Shown here piece by piece: positions 1-10,751 of a stretch of DNA of 64,000 bases. The stretch lies in assembly GCA_947311845.1 (NCBI GenBank), contig CAMZMU010000080.1, positions 48,220,381 through 48,284,380 of the forward strand, in the 5' to 3' direction. The stretch is from Poa pratensis (lineage: Eukaryota; Streptophyta; Magnoliopsida; Poales; Poaceae). The notes beneath the pieces are model-generated. The model had not been told where the DNA came from. It saw only the letters and a program-made list of their open reading frames with translations, and ran no database searches. Within the stretch, counting starts at the first letter, position 1. Every line of letters begins with the position of its first letter. A program made the position numbers and the translations under genes.

Positions 1-1289
1 CTTAGCGCAAGTGACCTTTGTGGTAAATTCTTATGGAATTACAGGGAGTGGTCCAAGATGAGTTATCGAATGAGTAGATTGTTGGATGCAAGAAATAATT
101 GGTGGAGGATAAGTGAATATTTATCGGATTCTAGGAATCTTTATGACTTGGTCTAGTAGCAAGACATTCTAGGTGACAGTAGTTTTCAGAGCTTGTCACG
201 CTCTGTTTGGATTATTCTTAGAAAGATCGTTTATCTTGGATTAAGAGATCAAGGCCCAAGAGTGTTGAGATAAAATCTGAATTTGGATTGAAAGTGGGTC
301 AATTCGTGATGGTACGACCACATGATTATGGGATGCTTTATTTAGTTTTGATGATACGGTCGTGAGAGATAGGACATACTGAAGGGGTCAGATAATATGA
401 GGTATGCCTATCTGGGAAAATCAATTAAGAAATAATTAGTGGACCACTACGATTTTTGTGATAGAAGGTAATGGGAAGATTATGCCTTAAAGGTTTGATG
501 GGTATCCGGTAGATTGAACTATAGTATGATAAAGAAATTATGCCCAAGGAGATGATGGTGGATTAACAACTTTATTTTGGGCAAAGGCCGTGATTCAATT
601 AACTGGTTGATAGTAGTGGCCTTACCAAGAGATGTTGGAATGGTATTTTGAAGACTCGAGAATTAGAGGCCTATGTAAAGTCGGTTGTTTTGGATTTTAG
701 GTATAAAAAGTTTGATGTTCAGAGTATAGCACCCAACTCCCTTGAAAAATTAACTTAAGCGCCTCAACCAGAAAGTTTTCCCCGAGAACCCTAACTATTC
801 TGGTGCACTCTAACTTATCTGTCAAGACCCAGACCCAAGGAAGCAATATACCAGACTATCATGGAGCATCTGGAAACTTTTACATCAGAAACTATTATTA
901 TTAATCTCTCTAGAAATAATGTGATATTCCAATGTTCGTGTTATATAGAAGTACTTTGGTAACAAGCCTCATGAACTTGTTAACAAATCACTTTTGTATG
1001 CTCAAACAGTTGAGTGTCATATCCAAATAAACGGAACATCAGATAATCCAGTACATCTCCGCCTCTGGAATATGAAAAGTAGTTTGATGACCAGACTAGC
1101 TACCTTGATAACAAATCCTTCTTGTATGACTAAGGCAATTTGACGTCACAAAAGACACCCACATTCTTATTTAACTAACTAATTGGAAGCTTGTTTCCCG
1201 AAGATATGATCTCCGAGACAAGAAGAATGGTGCCTCCAAGTCAACTATAGCTGCGATTTTCAACAAGACCTATTAAAAGATCCCTTTTT

Positions 1290-1300
1290 AAGGGGGGAAG
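1290..1300 (+). other. Internal second polypurine tract of LARD A
   Basis: TTAAGGGGGGAAGA occurs here and again at the true PPT about 318 bp downstream. The same pair, 317 bp apart, is present in LARD B (about 39498-39510 and 39181-39193 on the minus strand). Conservation of the duplicate suggests a second plus-strand priming site, like the central PPT of some retroelements; this function is inferred. Confidence 0.5.
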
Positions 1301-1578
1301 ACATGCGCTACGTATACCAGAACATGTCAATAATTAGTTCCTTGCGCCTTAGCCTTATAGTGTCTGGAAACAGCCAGCCAGGACTATCCATCAGCATCGA
1401 TCGTCAAGTCAACCCCATCATCAAAGAGCTAAACTCAACACAGAAGATTATCGACAAAGAAAGCCTCGCCTCATCAAGTTGCCAAGGTCTCACACGGCAA
1501 CCTCACTGAAGAAGCAACAACCTCAGCAGTATCGTCAATCAAAACCCGTGCCCTCGTGCTCCCCTGTTACCACCGGGC

Positions 1579-1619
1579 AAATCTCGAGGACGAGATTTAT
1601 TTTTTTAAGGGGGGAAGAG
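1579..1619 (+). other. PPT-proximal AGGA hairpin and 3' polypurine tract of LARD A
   Basis: An 8-bp perfect stem, AAATCTCG/CGAGATTT, closes an AGGA loop (1579-1598). It is followed by a T-run and the purine tract at 1607-1619, immediately before the LTR start at 1621. The tract is the expected primer for plus-strand DNA synthesis. The same arrangement recurs with different stem sequences in other families of this window. Confidence 0.85.
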
Positions 1620-1639
1620 CTGTCACATCCCAAATTTGG

Positions 1640-1660
1640 AAACTAAGAAAAACTTAGTTT
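1640..1660 (+). repeat. LTR-terminal inverted repeat
   Basis: AAACTAAG and CTTAGTTT flank AAAAA, a perfect 8-bp stem starting 20 bases inside the LTR. It is kept in both LTRs of LARD B (left copy near 39138-39160) and, with a 7-bp stem, in solo LTR D (near 58557-58578). Confidence 0.7.
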
Positions 1661-2879
1661 TACAAGACCAAAATTCAGAACCAACAAAAACTTTTTAAAA
1701 TGTTTTACTAATGATTGTATTTTCCTTCCCATTGCTGTGTTTGAACTTGTGTGACTTGTTGTCTAAAGTTGTTGACTAGTAGATATAAGACCCAACCAAT
1801 ATAAAAATATATTCAACTTTGGTGATCATGTTATGACAAGAAAATATTCTATATATCTTTTCCATTCCTATTTTGGCCAACTCCATTTCAATGATACTTG
1901 ATTTATCAGCAACCAAAACTACTACCAGTATTTGGGAAAGTAAAAGTATTTCCAAAATTATGTGTTTCCAAAAATATGGAGATCTATATGATATCCCCTA
2001 TCTATCTTTAACCTTGATATTTTGCATTTGTCTGCAACTCCCATTTTATAAACTTTGATTATCACTTCATTTGAAAATAACACTAGTGGGAAGTATACCA
2101 CCCACATTTTTCCTTTTCCAATCTTTTTAAAAACCATTAAGTTATGAGTGGAGATATTTCCTAAACATTATCTTGTCATAATTAAGTGTGATCATTTTTA
2201 TAAGATAGTATTGTTAAATTATGGAAATAGTGGTGTGATTAATTCTTGTGTTTGAATTGTGTGGACTTGGAAGTGGTGTTGATCTTGCTATGATTAGTGT
2301 GCTGTTGATCTAGTTGTGTTTGCTGCTTATGTGGATAATTCCTCAATTGTGTTTAACACTAAAATAAAACCCAATTGGTATCAAAATTGGTATGTGACCT
2401 AAATTTAAAACAAGACCTCTATGACTACCCTCACCCTCAAAATAAACTCCTGATTAAAAGAAATGATCCTATTTAATTTCCCTCTCTACCTATTTCTCTA
2501 TTTTGTTACAACAATTATTCTATCTTCTAAAATCCAAGAATGAGATGATATCATCTCATTATCATATTACTCCTCGAAATCTCTAATTTCCAATTACAAA
2601 GATATTTGATTTGACAAATTGATTTATCCAAAAATGCCATATTTAAACTCTATGAACAATTTATGTTCAAAACATTTTATTTTGAAAAACCAATTGTTGT
2701 GGAGCTACTACTTGACAAGGGGAGCCCACCCAATTAATTTCAGAATTTTTGAAATATTTTAAGTGCCTCAATAAAACCCCTAAAAGCTACTGATTTTAAA
2801 AAGGAAATAAAAGAAACAGAAAAAGGACTTACTGGTAAATAGGAAAAGAAGTCCAGGGGGTTATCTAGAAAAGCGTCGT

Positions 2880-3860
2880 CCCTTACCTGTAGCACCCCGT
2901 GCCCGTCGCCGTGTCGACCTCTCCCGCGTCGCGCCGCCCGGACCCCCCTTCCCCTCTCGCTCCTCTGCTGCGTCGAAGACAATAAGGAGGCCACAGAGGC
3001 AGCTCTGCTCCTCCCACTCCGCACTTACCCCCTCGCTCCCCTGCCTCTTCCTCTCTCGCTCTCTCTTCCCTCTGCCATGGCCGAGCCATGGTCGAGCTCG
3101 CCGTCGCTGCCGCCGTCGCTGGAGAGCGCCCCGTCCAGATCGAAGAGCGCCAGAAGCACCGCCTCGTCGCCCTCTTCTTCCCCGTCCAAGGAATCGCCGC
3201 GGGGAGCCGCGAGGCGAGCGGCCCGTCTGCGTCTTCTTCCGCACCGGCCGACGCTCCGCCGCGACCTCACCGTCGATTCCGACCACCTCCTTCACCGCCG
3301 CGAGCACCCACGCGACAAGGGTGAGCACGCGAATCGCCTGGACATGATCGTCCTCCTTCTCCGCTCCTAGTTTGCCGCGTAGCCGTAGAGTCCGCCGTAG
3401 CCGTAGCGTGCCGCCGCCCGGCCTCATCGCCGGAGCACTTGTCGGCGACCATATGGTCCGTAACGCCGCTCCCCGGTCTCCCCGTAGCCGTGCGCGTCTA
3501 ATGCGCTTGGTAGATCGTCCCCGCGCGTCCCCTTCCGTCGAGCCCTTGCGCGTCACCGCCGGTGGTCGCCGCGTCCACGTGCGACGTCGCCGTTCATCGT
3601 CTACGCCTTTTAATTACCCGCGCCTGTAGTATATCACACGCACCCGTCCATCCCAGTGGCAACGGCCACGATCGAGCCAGCGCGGCGTCGCGAGTTCGAA
3701 CCCCCGCCAACGCGAGCGCGCTGCCCTTTTTCCTTTTATTTCCCGCTCGCTGACAGCTGGGCCCCACAGGTAAGCGACCGTGGTGGCCAGCACAGCCCGC
3801 ACCCAGTCCAGTCAGCGCCAGCGTGGCCGCAGGCCCACTGGCCAGTGGCCGTGTGTAGGA
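2880..3860 (+). other. GC-rich block inside the LARD LTR, with a Pol III B-box-like motif
   Basis: About 1 kb of GC-rich, CpG-rich sequence lies inside an otherwise AT-rich LTR. Corresponding blocks lie at about 37190-38310, 44898-46018 and 59810-60450. At 3692-3703 the sense strand reads GAGTTCGAACCC, close to the tRNA internal promoter B box. LARD B has GAGTTCGATCCC at the matching place (37340-37351 and 45048-45059, minus strand), with CCCAGTGGC upstream and a T-run downstream. This could be a fossil tRNA-derived SINE or a captured 5' exon. Open frames here are compositional, and no homologous protein is conserved across copies. Confidence 0.4.
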
Positions 3861-6397
3861 GTTGCCTCGGTGAAAAATGTTTTGCACGAATTACTGGATT
3901 TAATTAAAAGGAACAGATTCAAATTTAAACTTATAAAATCCATATCTTTTTAAATACTTGTCCAAAAATTACCAATAAGATACCAAAATGATCAGAAAAA
4001 TAAGGCCTGTCTTTTAGTATAACTCACCTATCCAAATAAATTAGTTTATTTAATGTTTTATTCAAATAAAGAAAATGGCAGATTATAAAACAAATTAGGA
4101 AAATTCATATCTTTAAAAATAAGGATCCAAAAATTAAGTTTGACCACTTAAAATGTTCAGAAAATGATGACTTTCATGTTCCACCTTGTTTCCAAACATG
4201 GAAAATTATTTTGTAATGTTGTTTAAAACACATTAACAAAAGGGCAGATTTAAAAAGGATTTTATAAATTAATCAGTAATAATTTTTGGAGCAAATCCAA
4301 TTTTGCTAGGTTCCTAGTGTTTCACTTTATCACACCCTAACTTGGTGTGAAGGTTCCACTCTTAGAGATTAATTAGTGGCCTAACTTTTGTCTGAAGTAT
4401 TTCCTGTTCAACAGGAGGTGCTTGTTGTTAACCTTCGCCTCAGATAGTTTTGTGATCGATGTACCTAGCTTGCGTATAGGTGATAGACTACTGACCAGTA
4501 TAATGCCCTCATAAGCGTAGATCCTAGCGGTTGCCCGAACGATTAGTTCGGACCTTACGGTTTGTTACTTGTCTGTATACCCCTTGTGGTTTGGTTTGCT
4601 TAGTGATTGTTGTGTTATCCTCCTGTTTGCGACGCTAGATATAAATGCTACCGGAGTGGTCTTTGGAACGGAGTTATTGAGGAAGGGGAATTCGTTGAAC
4701 CTGGAGATCAAGACCAAGTTCACTTTGCCGAGCAAGGCAAGCTATTCTCTGAGCTTGCACCCATATACATCTATTTTGGTTCACATGTTTTACTTATAAA
4801 GAGCACATGTTATTTAAGTGGTGTTGGCCACTAAAGCTATGAGTTTGAAAATCCCCTTTTGTTTTCAAAATACAAGTATATTATTTTGACACCCTATATG
4901 GAGATATTAGATGGAAATTCTTTTTCAAACTATAGGATGGGAAAAACATTGTTTATTCAAAACTCCTTTGAAAGTACTTTGATGAGTTGTGGAATACCGA
5001 GATGTCGGTGTGGAAATGGAGAAATGGAGAATGGAGATGTTTATGAAAAATGCACACTGTGTCTTTGTACTATGACGATCAATCTTACCCTGTGCGACCA
5101 CATTTACCACATATGGGAAAAGGCGTAGTCATGTAGTTTGCTCTTATTAGTATGGGATACCTCATCGACGGAGATGACTCCGTTATGCATGAGGGGATGG
5201 TCCGAGGACCTACCCCCTGACCCGGGTCCTCACACAAGTTGGTGGGGAGGATAGAAGGTTCCACCATAAACCGCCGGACAAAACTATGAGTCCTCACACT
5301 TAGGGTTTCTGACGGGAAACTGGACTGGGTGTCGATGGAAAGTGTCATATGGGAAGGATCCTGTACTAGCATGAGCAAATGAGAGGCTATGGTCGGTGGC
5401 TCAACTTCGCATACACCTGGTATGGCGGGACGTGGCTGACACGATGAGTTACCGGATGGGTGTGGGAAAAGCGTGCTACCTCTGCAGAGGGTAAAACTAT
5501 TCGAATAGCCGAGTCCTCGGATATGGACAGTTGGGAGACTGTCCTCTGACCATGTGCAAGTTTTGCAAAGTTTTGAGATTTGAAAATAAAATGGAGATGT
5601 GTTGTCTCAGCAACTCTATCGACGGGCTGGTATGAGGTTGCTGGAGAATGATTTGACCATGACGGGCTATGGTCGAGAAGTGAAGAGTTTTGTGATTTGA
5701 AAGGTGAAAATGTTTTATGCAACTATGCCAACGGGCCGGCATGAAGTTGTGGGATAGAATGACCAGGAAGGGTTATGGTCGAAAAAGGAGGAGTTTTGGA
5801 GATATAAACCAAATGGTGATTTTCCGGGAAAATGTTTATAAAAGAGACTTCTTACCTAGTTCAACAGAGATATATTTTTGGGAAAAGTGTTAAACGAGAC
5901 TTCTTACAAAAACAGATTTATGGGAAAAGTTCTAAAAGCCTTCTTTCCTTTTCCAATAAAGATATGGAGATTTCAAAACAAAGTTTTATTAAACAAAAAT
6001 ATATCCTTCTCTTTTCAACAAGGATATAGAGTTTTCAAAGCAAACGAAGTTTTATTTAAACAACAAAAAGAGTAGTGCATGCTCATTTCGGGGGTAATTT
6101 GCGAGTACATTCAAATGTACTCATATTGGTTTCGTCCCTGGCTATTGTCTTAGCCAGATTCTGAAGATGAACAGTTCGAAGAAGAAGACTTCAATAACGT
6201 CAATGCGAACTAGGGCGCTTCCCAGTCAGCTGCCTGTAGGGTTGGCAAGTGACTTGGGCTCCACGTTGTTTGGTGATTTCCGCTGCGAGTACCTGATGAA
6301 GTTATGGCTTCAATCAAGTAAGTAAATTTATTCGGTATTTATGGGTGTTCTGTGATACCAATTCGAGTTATGTGCAACAACAGACTGATCATGGGAT

Positions 6398-8459
6398 AGC
6401 ACCCTTGTCAAATTGCCATGGACGCCCAAGGAGTAAGTGACAAACGTTCATAGGCACAACATCACAATCAACCGTATCTTCATAGGCTCCAATCTTGAAG
6501 GACACTTGCACCATGTGTTGAATCTTGACGGCTCCGGTATCACTCAACCATTGCACATGGTAAGGATGTGGGTGCTTCTTGAACTTCAAGTTGAGCTTGT
6601 CACAAAGTTCTTTGCTTGCTAGGTTGTGGCAACTTCCACCATCTATGATGACCTTGACGGACTTGCCATTGATTCCCGCTCTAGTGTGAAACAAGTTGCA
6701 TCTTTGGTCTTCTTCCACGTGAACATTGGTGGTTAGGGCTCTTGTCACAACCAAGGAAGGATTGTTGTCGCCATCACAATAGATCTCACTTTCTTCTTCT
6801 TGTGCACTTTGCATTGTGGCGACCTTGTTCAAAGCATTGTACTCATCTTCACTCATAGATTCATACTCTCCCATGTCATTGATGATCATGACCTTCTTGT
6901 TGGTGCACTCAAAAGATTTGTGCCCTTGTCCGCCGCACTTGTAACATTGCAAGAGTCTTGTGCCGGACGAAGATCCTTGAGGCGCCTTGGTAGGGGGGGC
7001 ATTTTCTTGAAAGGTTGAGGCGCTTGAGGTGTCGATGTAGAGACTCTTGGAGGACCTCGAGTGTTCGCTTGAGGAAGAGCTTGTGAAGGTGTAGGAGTCG
7101 ATGAAGAAGGCTTGTTGGCGTAGAATGCCTTTGTCTTGAGGTATTTGAGCTCTTCAAGCACGTGGCGCTCGGCCTTGGAAGCTTGATGTACTAGCTCAAC
7201 CAAAGAGGCATATGGTTGGAACTCCACGATCTTCTTGATGGGATAGTTGAGGCCATTCATGAAACGAGCCATGGATTGCTCTTCGTACTCGTTGACATTG
7301 GCTCTCATCATGGAGATTTCCATTTCCTTGTAGTACTCGTCAACGGACTTCAAACCTTGCTTCAACTCTTGCAACTTCTTGTATAAGTCTCTAGTGTAAT
7401 GGCTTGGCACGAAGCGCTTGTACATGGTTTCTTTCATTTCAACCCAAGTGTCAATTGGTTGTTGGTGGTTAGCGACGCGAGCATCTTGTAGTTGTTCCCC
7501 CCACAAGAGAGCATACTCTTCAAACTCCATCGAGCTAAGGCAACCTTCTTGATGTCGGAGTAGCGTTGCACACGGAAGATCTTGTCAACCTTGAGTACCC
7601 ATGAGAAGTAAGCTTCCGGATCACTTGTGCCGTAAAACTTGGGTATGTCAAAGCGGACGTTGGTCAAGTCATCATAGTCGTCACGGTGGCCACCACGTGG
7701 GAATGCACGTCCACGTCTCCTTCGGTTGAGTCCATCACCATTGTGTTGGCTTGACTCGTTATCACTTGACTCGGAACGTTGGTGTTGGTGACGATCATGA
7801 GGAAGCTCTTGACGAGGCGCATGTTGAGGAGGTAGCTCTTGTTGAGGAACGGGTTGCTCGACATTGTTCGCATTGTCATGGTTTTGATGACGTGGCCTTG
7901 GAGGATGACGAGGGTGACGTCCTTGTTCACCAAAGTCATTCGCACCCGGAACGCCATTGTCATTTGCCAATGGGTCATGGCGATCACGTTGTGGCGGTGG
8001 TGGTGATGGTATGCGTTCGCGACGATCATCATTTTGGTGAGGTTGTTCTTGATGCGCATTGGCATTGTTCGCGTGAAGATCATGTGGTTGTTCAACGATA
8101 GGAGGAGGTCGTTCATGGGCGTCGCGCCTTGAATCATGGTGACGTTCTTGTCGAGGTTCATGACGTCCATGATGTGCTTGTGTCGACCTTGAGGTGCTTC
8201 TTGTACGGCTTGAGCGTGAAGGAGCTCGTTGTCGCGCAAGGTTGTTGATAGCTTCGGTCATCCGCTCCATGTTCGCATTGATTTCGTTGAAGTTGGCATC
8301 ATGAGTTTGGAGACGGCGCTCGTAGCGGCCTAAGCCATCACGAACAAGGTGTCGAAGACCGACGAACTCGGATTGGGTGACATAGCCATGATCACCGCGA
8401 ACTCCACCATGGATTTCCTCATCCGAGCTTGAGCTTCCGTTTGTACTTCCCCTAAACAT
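6398..8459 (-). pseudogene. gag: Gypsy K gag-protease, frameshifted and truncated
   Basis: The minus-strand reading begins with MFRGSTNGSSSS at 8459, the same start seen in copies F and I. The N-terminal part is rich in Arg, His, Gln and Pro. A capsid-like region follows (around FDIPKFYGTSDPEAYFSW), then a zinc knuckle CYKCGGQGHKSFEC (CX2CX4HX4C, near 6910-6950). The aspartic protease motif VIIDGGSCHNLAS lies near 6640. The frame is broken at least twice, near 7530 and at a run of G near 6990. The reading stops at 6398, where the sequence joins the LTR of LARD A, so RT and integrase are absent. Gag would form the particle and protease would cut the polyprotein; this copy cannot do so. Confidence 0.85.
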
Positions 8460-9624
8460 CTTGTCAAGAACAAGTGAGATATGTGGTAAGGAAAAACCAA
8501 GACAAACTATATCCCAAGTATAATGTGGCTTGAGAGGAGAGTATCCGGTTCTAACACCCAACACACACACACACTTATGAGGATAGGAAGGTATGAAGTG
8601 GCAAACGAAACAAGCAAACCCGCCGACAAGTATATTGTCAAAGGTAGAGAAAATCCACAATGATCAAATTACCAAAGAAACTCCAACCACAAATGATGAA
8701 GAAACACACACAAAAGCGAATAATGGGGTTGGGCGACCAAAGGGCGAGCACTCGAAGATAGACAACCTAACGAAGACTACGTGCTCAAATGTCACCCAAC
8801 ACAAGAAGGACGCTAGCTCAATTGCTTTTTGTGGGCAACGGATTTGCACAAGAGTTAACACTCACACTCACTTTGGCGGTCTTAGCTTTGTCGCAACCTA
8901 CAAGAGATGAAACTTGGCACCACTTGATTCTTTCTTTTCTCTTTTTTTTTTGATTTTTGCTTTTTGACGATGATTCCTTCTCTTTTGCTAGTGCCAAGCT
9001 CTCTAACGATACACACTCGCCAATACTTGAAGACAAACACTCAACACGTGCAATGCCTCGCAATATCACCGAGCTAGTCCAATAGGTTAAGTTACGCGAA
9101 AGGAAGAAGGGCTCACAACGGATTATGATGGTGGGGGAATGTCGAGTCCTTGGTGGCGTCGTCGCTTGGCGTTGATGATGCGTTGTTGCGGAAGCTTGTC
9201 GATGTCGTAGACGTAGGGCACACCAGGAAGGACTCAAACCAAAGAGGAAATGCCAAAACGAACCGAAAAAAGAAATTTTCTGAAAAATTTGGCCCTGGCG
9301 GTAGTACCGCTTAAGCGGCGGTAGTACCGCTGCTGGCTTTTCTGCTCGAATTTTGTGCGATTTTGGGCTCCAAAACTTCCTCGAATCCGTGGGGAAATGG
9401 CAAAATTGAGGCTAGGGAACGCAAACAAAGGTGGAGGGGGTCCTAAAGCAACAGATCCATGGACAAAAACTACCAAAAACGCAACGAATCGACAGATCGG
9501 CTCGAATCAAGGCAAGGCTATTTTTGGTGGAAATTTTCGAATTTCTCAAAAACGAAGAAAAATTTGGTGGATTTTGGTGGAAACACAAAACAAATCCGTG
9601 TCAACCTAGAGCTCTGATACCATA
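8460..9624 (-). other. Gypsy K leader with iMet PBS and palindrome array
   Basis: This is the untranslated leader between the 5' LTR and gag. The primer binding site is at 9611-9622 (TGGTATCAGAGC on the minus strand), matching the 3' end of plant initiator Met-tRNA. At about 9296-9340 the leader carries copies of the palindrome GCGGTAGTACCGC that also fills the U3 of this element. No frame before the gag ATG looks coding. Confidence 0.75.
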
Positions 9625-10751
9625 TGATGCGGGTAGGTCCCGATTTTCACGGATTTGTACGGAGGGAAGGATGAACACGAAGAACACGCGAAGAACGAAG
9701 AACACAAAAGAGGGGAAATCAAACACACAAGGGTAAATAGCAAGTAGCAACCCGGCAAGACTCGATTGGTAACAAATCCCCAAGGGCAGCCCCCAATCCT
9801 CCTCTCCCAAGCACACCTTACTCTTAGGATTGTTTGTCCAATTGGTCAATCCAACCAATCCAACTAGCCACCTAAAGATGGAAGATTAGCAAGTAATCGC
9901 AACTACAAGCGGAGCCTTGGTATCCACGCAGGGATCTTCTCCTCAAGAGGAGGCCTTGGTTCATCTCCACATGTGGAGGTCTTGATTCATCTCCATAGGA
10001 GGAAAGAGACACTTTGAGAAGAAGGAGCAAGGCTCTACTTTAGTTCCCAAATCATAGTCTAACCCTAGATCTAGTCCAAGGGGTGCCTTAAATAGTCTAG
10101 GTACGAAAAGAGGTCAACGGAGGAGGCCTCACAGCAGATCTGGCGAGTAGGCTCCCGCACTGGCGGTAGTACCGCTGGCTTAGCCGGTGCTACCGCTGGT
10201 GCGGGCTGGCCGAGCATCATCCCACGCCCCCGGTACCAGTTGGTACCGCCCCAGCTGCCGCTGGCGGTACCGGACTAAGCGTCCGAACGGTGGATTCGGC
10301 GGTAGCATGTGGCGGTAGTGGTCCGTGCCGCTGACGCGGGCTGCGTCCATCCCACGTCCCCGGTACCACTTGGTACCGCTGCAGTGGTACCGCCGGCGTG
10401 GGTCTCGCGCAGGTTGGCTGGGTCTTGCTGCCAGAGCCCAGGGGCGGTGGTACCGCCTGTTCCGGCGGTAGTACCGCCGCCTGGGGATTCTTCTCCATAT
10501 CTCCTTCTTCATCATCGTATTGGCTCGACTCTTGTCCATCTTCTTGCGTCGCCTCTTGGCCATATTCATAGGGGTCTTCAGGTCCACCATAGCTGAGCAC
10601 ACATAAGGTATCGGAATGAAGTAGCAAACCATTCAAAGGAGTGTCGATATCACACATAGATAGGAGTGAATTCACCTTGTCATGGATAGCTTTGACTCTA
10701 GCTCTTGTCATTGGTCCACTTGTTGTAGGAGCCGTAGGTTGGGCTACATCA
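9625..10751 (-). mobile_element. Gypsy K 5' LTR
   Basis: The 1127-bp LTR has TGATG...CATCA ends. On the minus strand its 3' end is followed by the PBS, which makes it a 5' LTR. The U3 begins with a stretch coding for a conserved GPMTRARVKA-type tail seen in other copies. It then holds a dense array of CGGTA-C-TACCG palindromes (about 10150-10490) and a weak TATA-like TATTTAAG near 10088. The right end abuts pol of element L in the opposite orientation with no visible TSD, because the other end of K is lost. Confidence 0.85.

Larger units (their letters stand above)
1..1620 (+). mobile_element. LARD A, internal non-coding domain (partial)
   Basis: This is the 3' part of the interior of a large non-autonomous LTR element that starts before the window. 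It matches the reverse complement of the interior of LARD B (about 39179-40735), including the start of the window near 40735. No reading frame of meaningful length runs through it. A short conserved peptide-like patch near 660-760 recurs in B but is stopped in A. It ends in a hairpin and polypurine tract directly before the LTR at 1621. Conservation without coding capacity fits the LARD class, whose proteins are supplied in trans; that assignment is inferred from structure. Confidence 0.8.
1621..6397 (+). mobile_element. LARD A 3' LTR, truncated at its 3' end
   Basis: The LTR begins TGTCACATCCC directly after the PPT and aligns along its length with the LTRs of LARD B (reverse strand) and solo LTR D. 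Compared with D, about 60 bp are missing at the 3' end, where it joins gypsy protease sequence at 6396-6398 with a 2-bp AT overlap. It is AT-rich with a GC-rich central block (about 2880-3860). The terminal part (about 4560-6390) is well conserved among all copies. Open frames inside it are short, proline/arginine-rich and not shared between copies, so I treat it as non-coding. Confidence 0.85.

Noticed and set aside
3692..3703. Possible tRNA gene
   Set aside because: Only a B-box-like motif is present; no cloverleaf with an acceptor stem and anticodon arm could be drawn.
2740..3910. Many overlapping GC-rich open frames on both strands in the LARD A LTR (and at 37158-38384, 44866-46092, 59729-60367)
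   Set aside because: They are Arg/Pro/Ser-rich, occur on both strands in the same place, and are not conserved between A, B and D. They are explained by the lack of stop codons in CpG-rich DNA.
7751..8101. 116-codon plus-strand frame inside K gag, and similar antisense frames in F, I and H
   Set aside because: They are the reverse strand of His/Arg-rich gag coding sequence and share its composition only.
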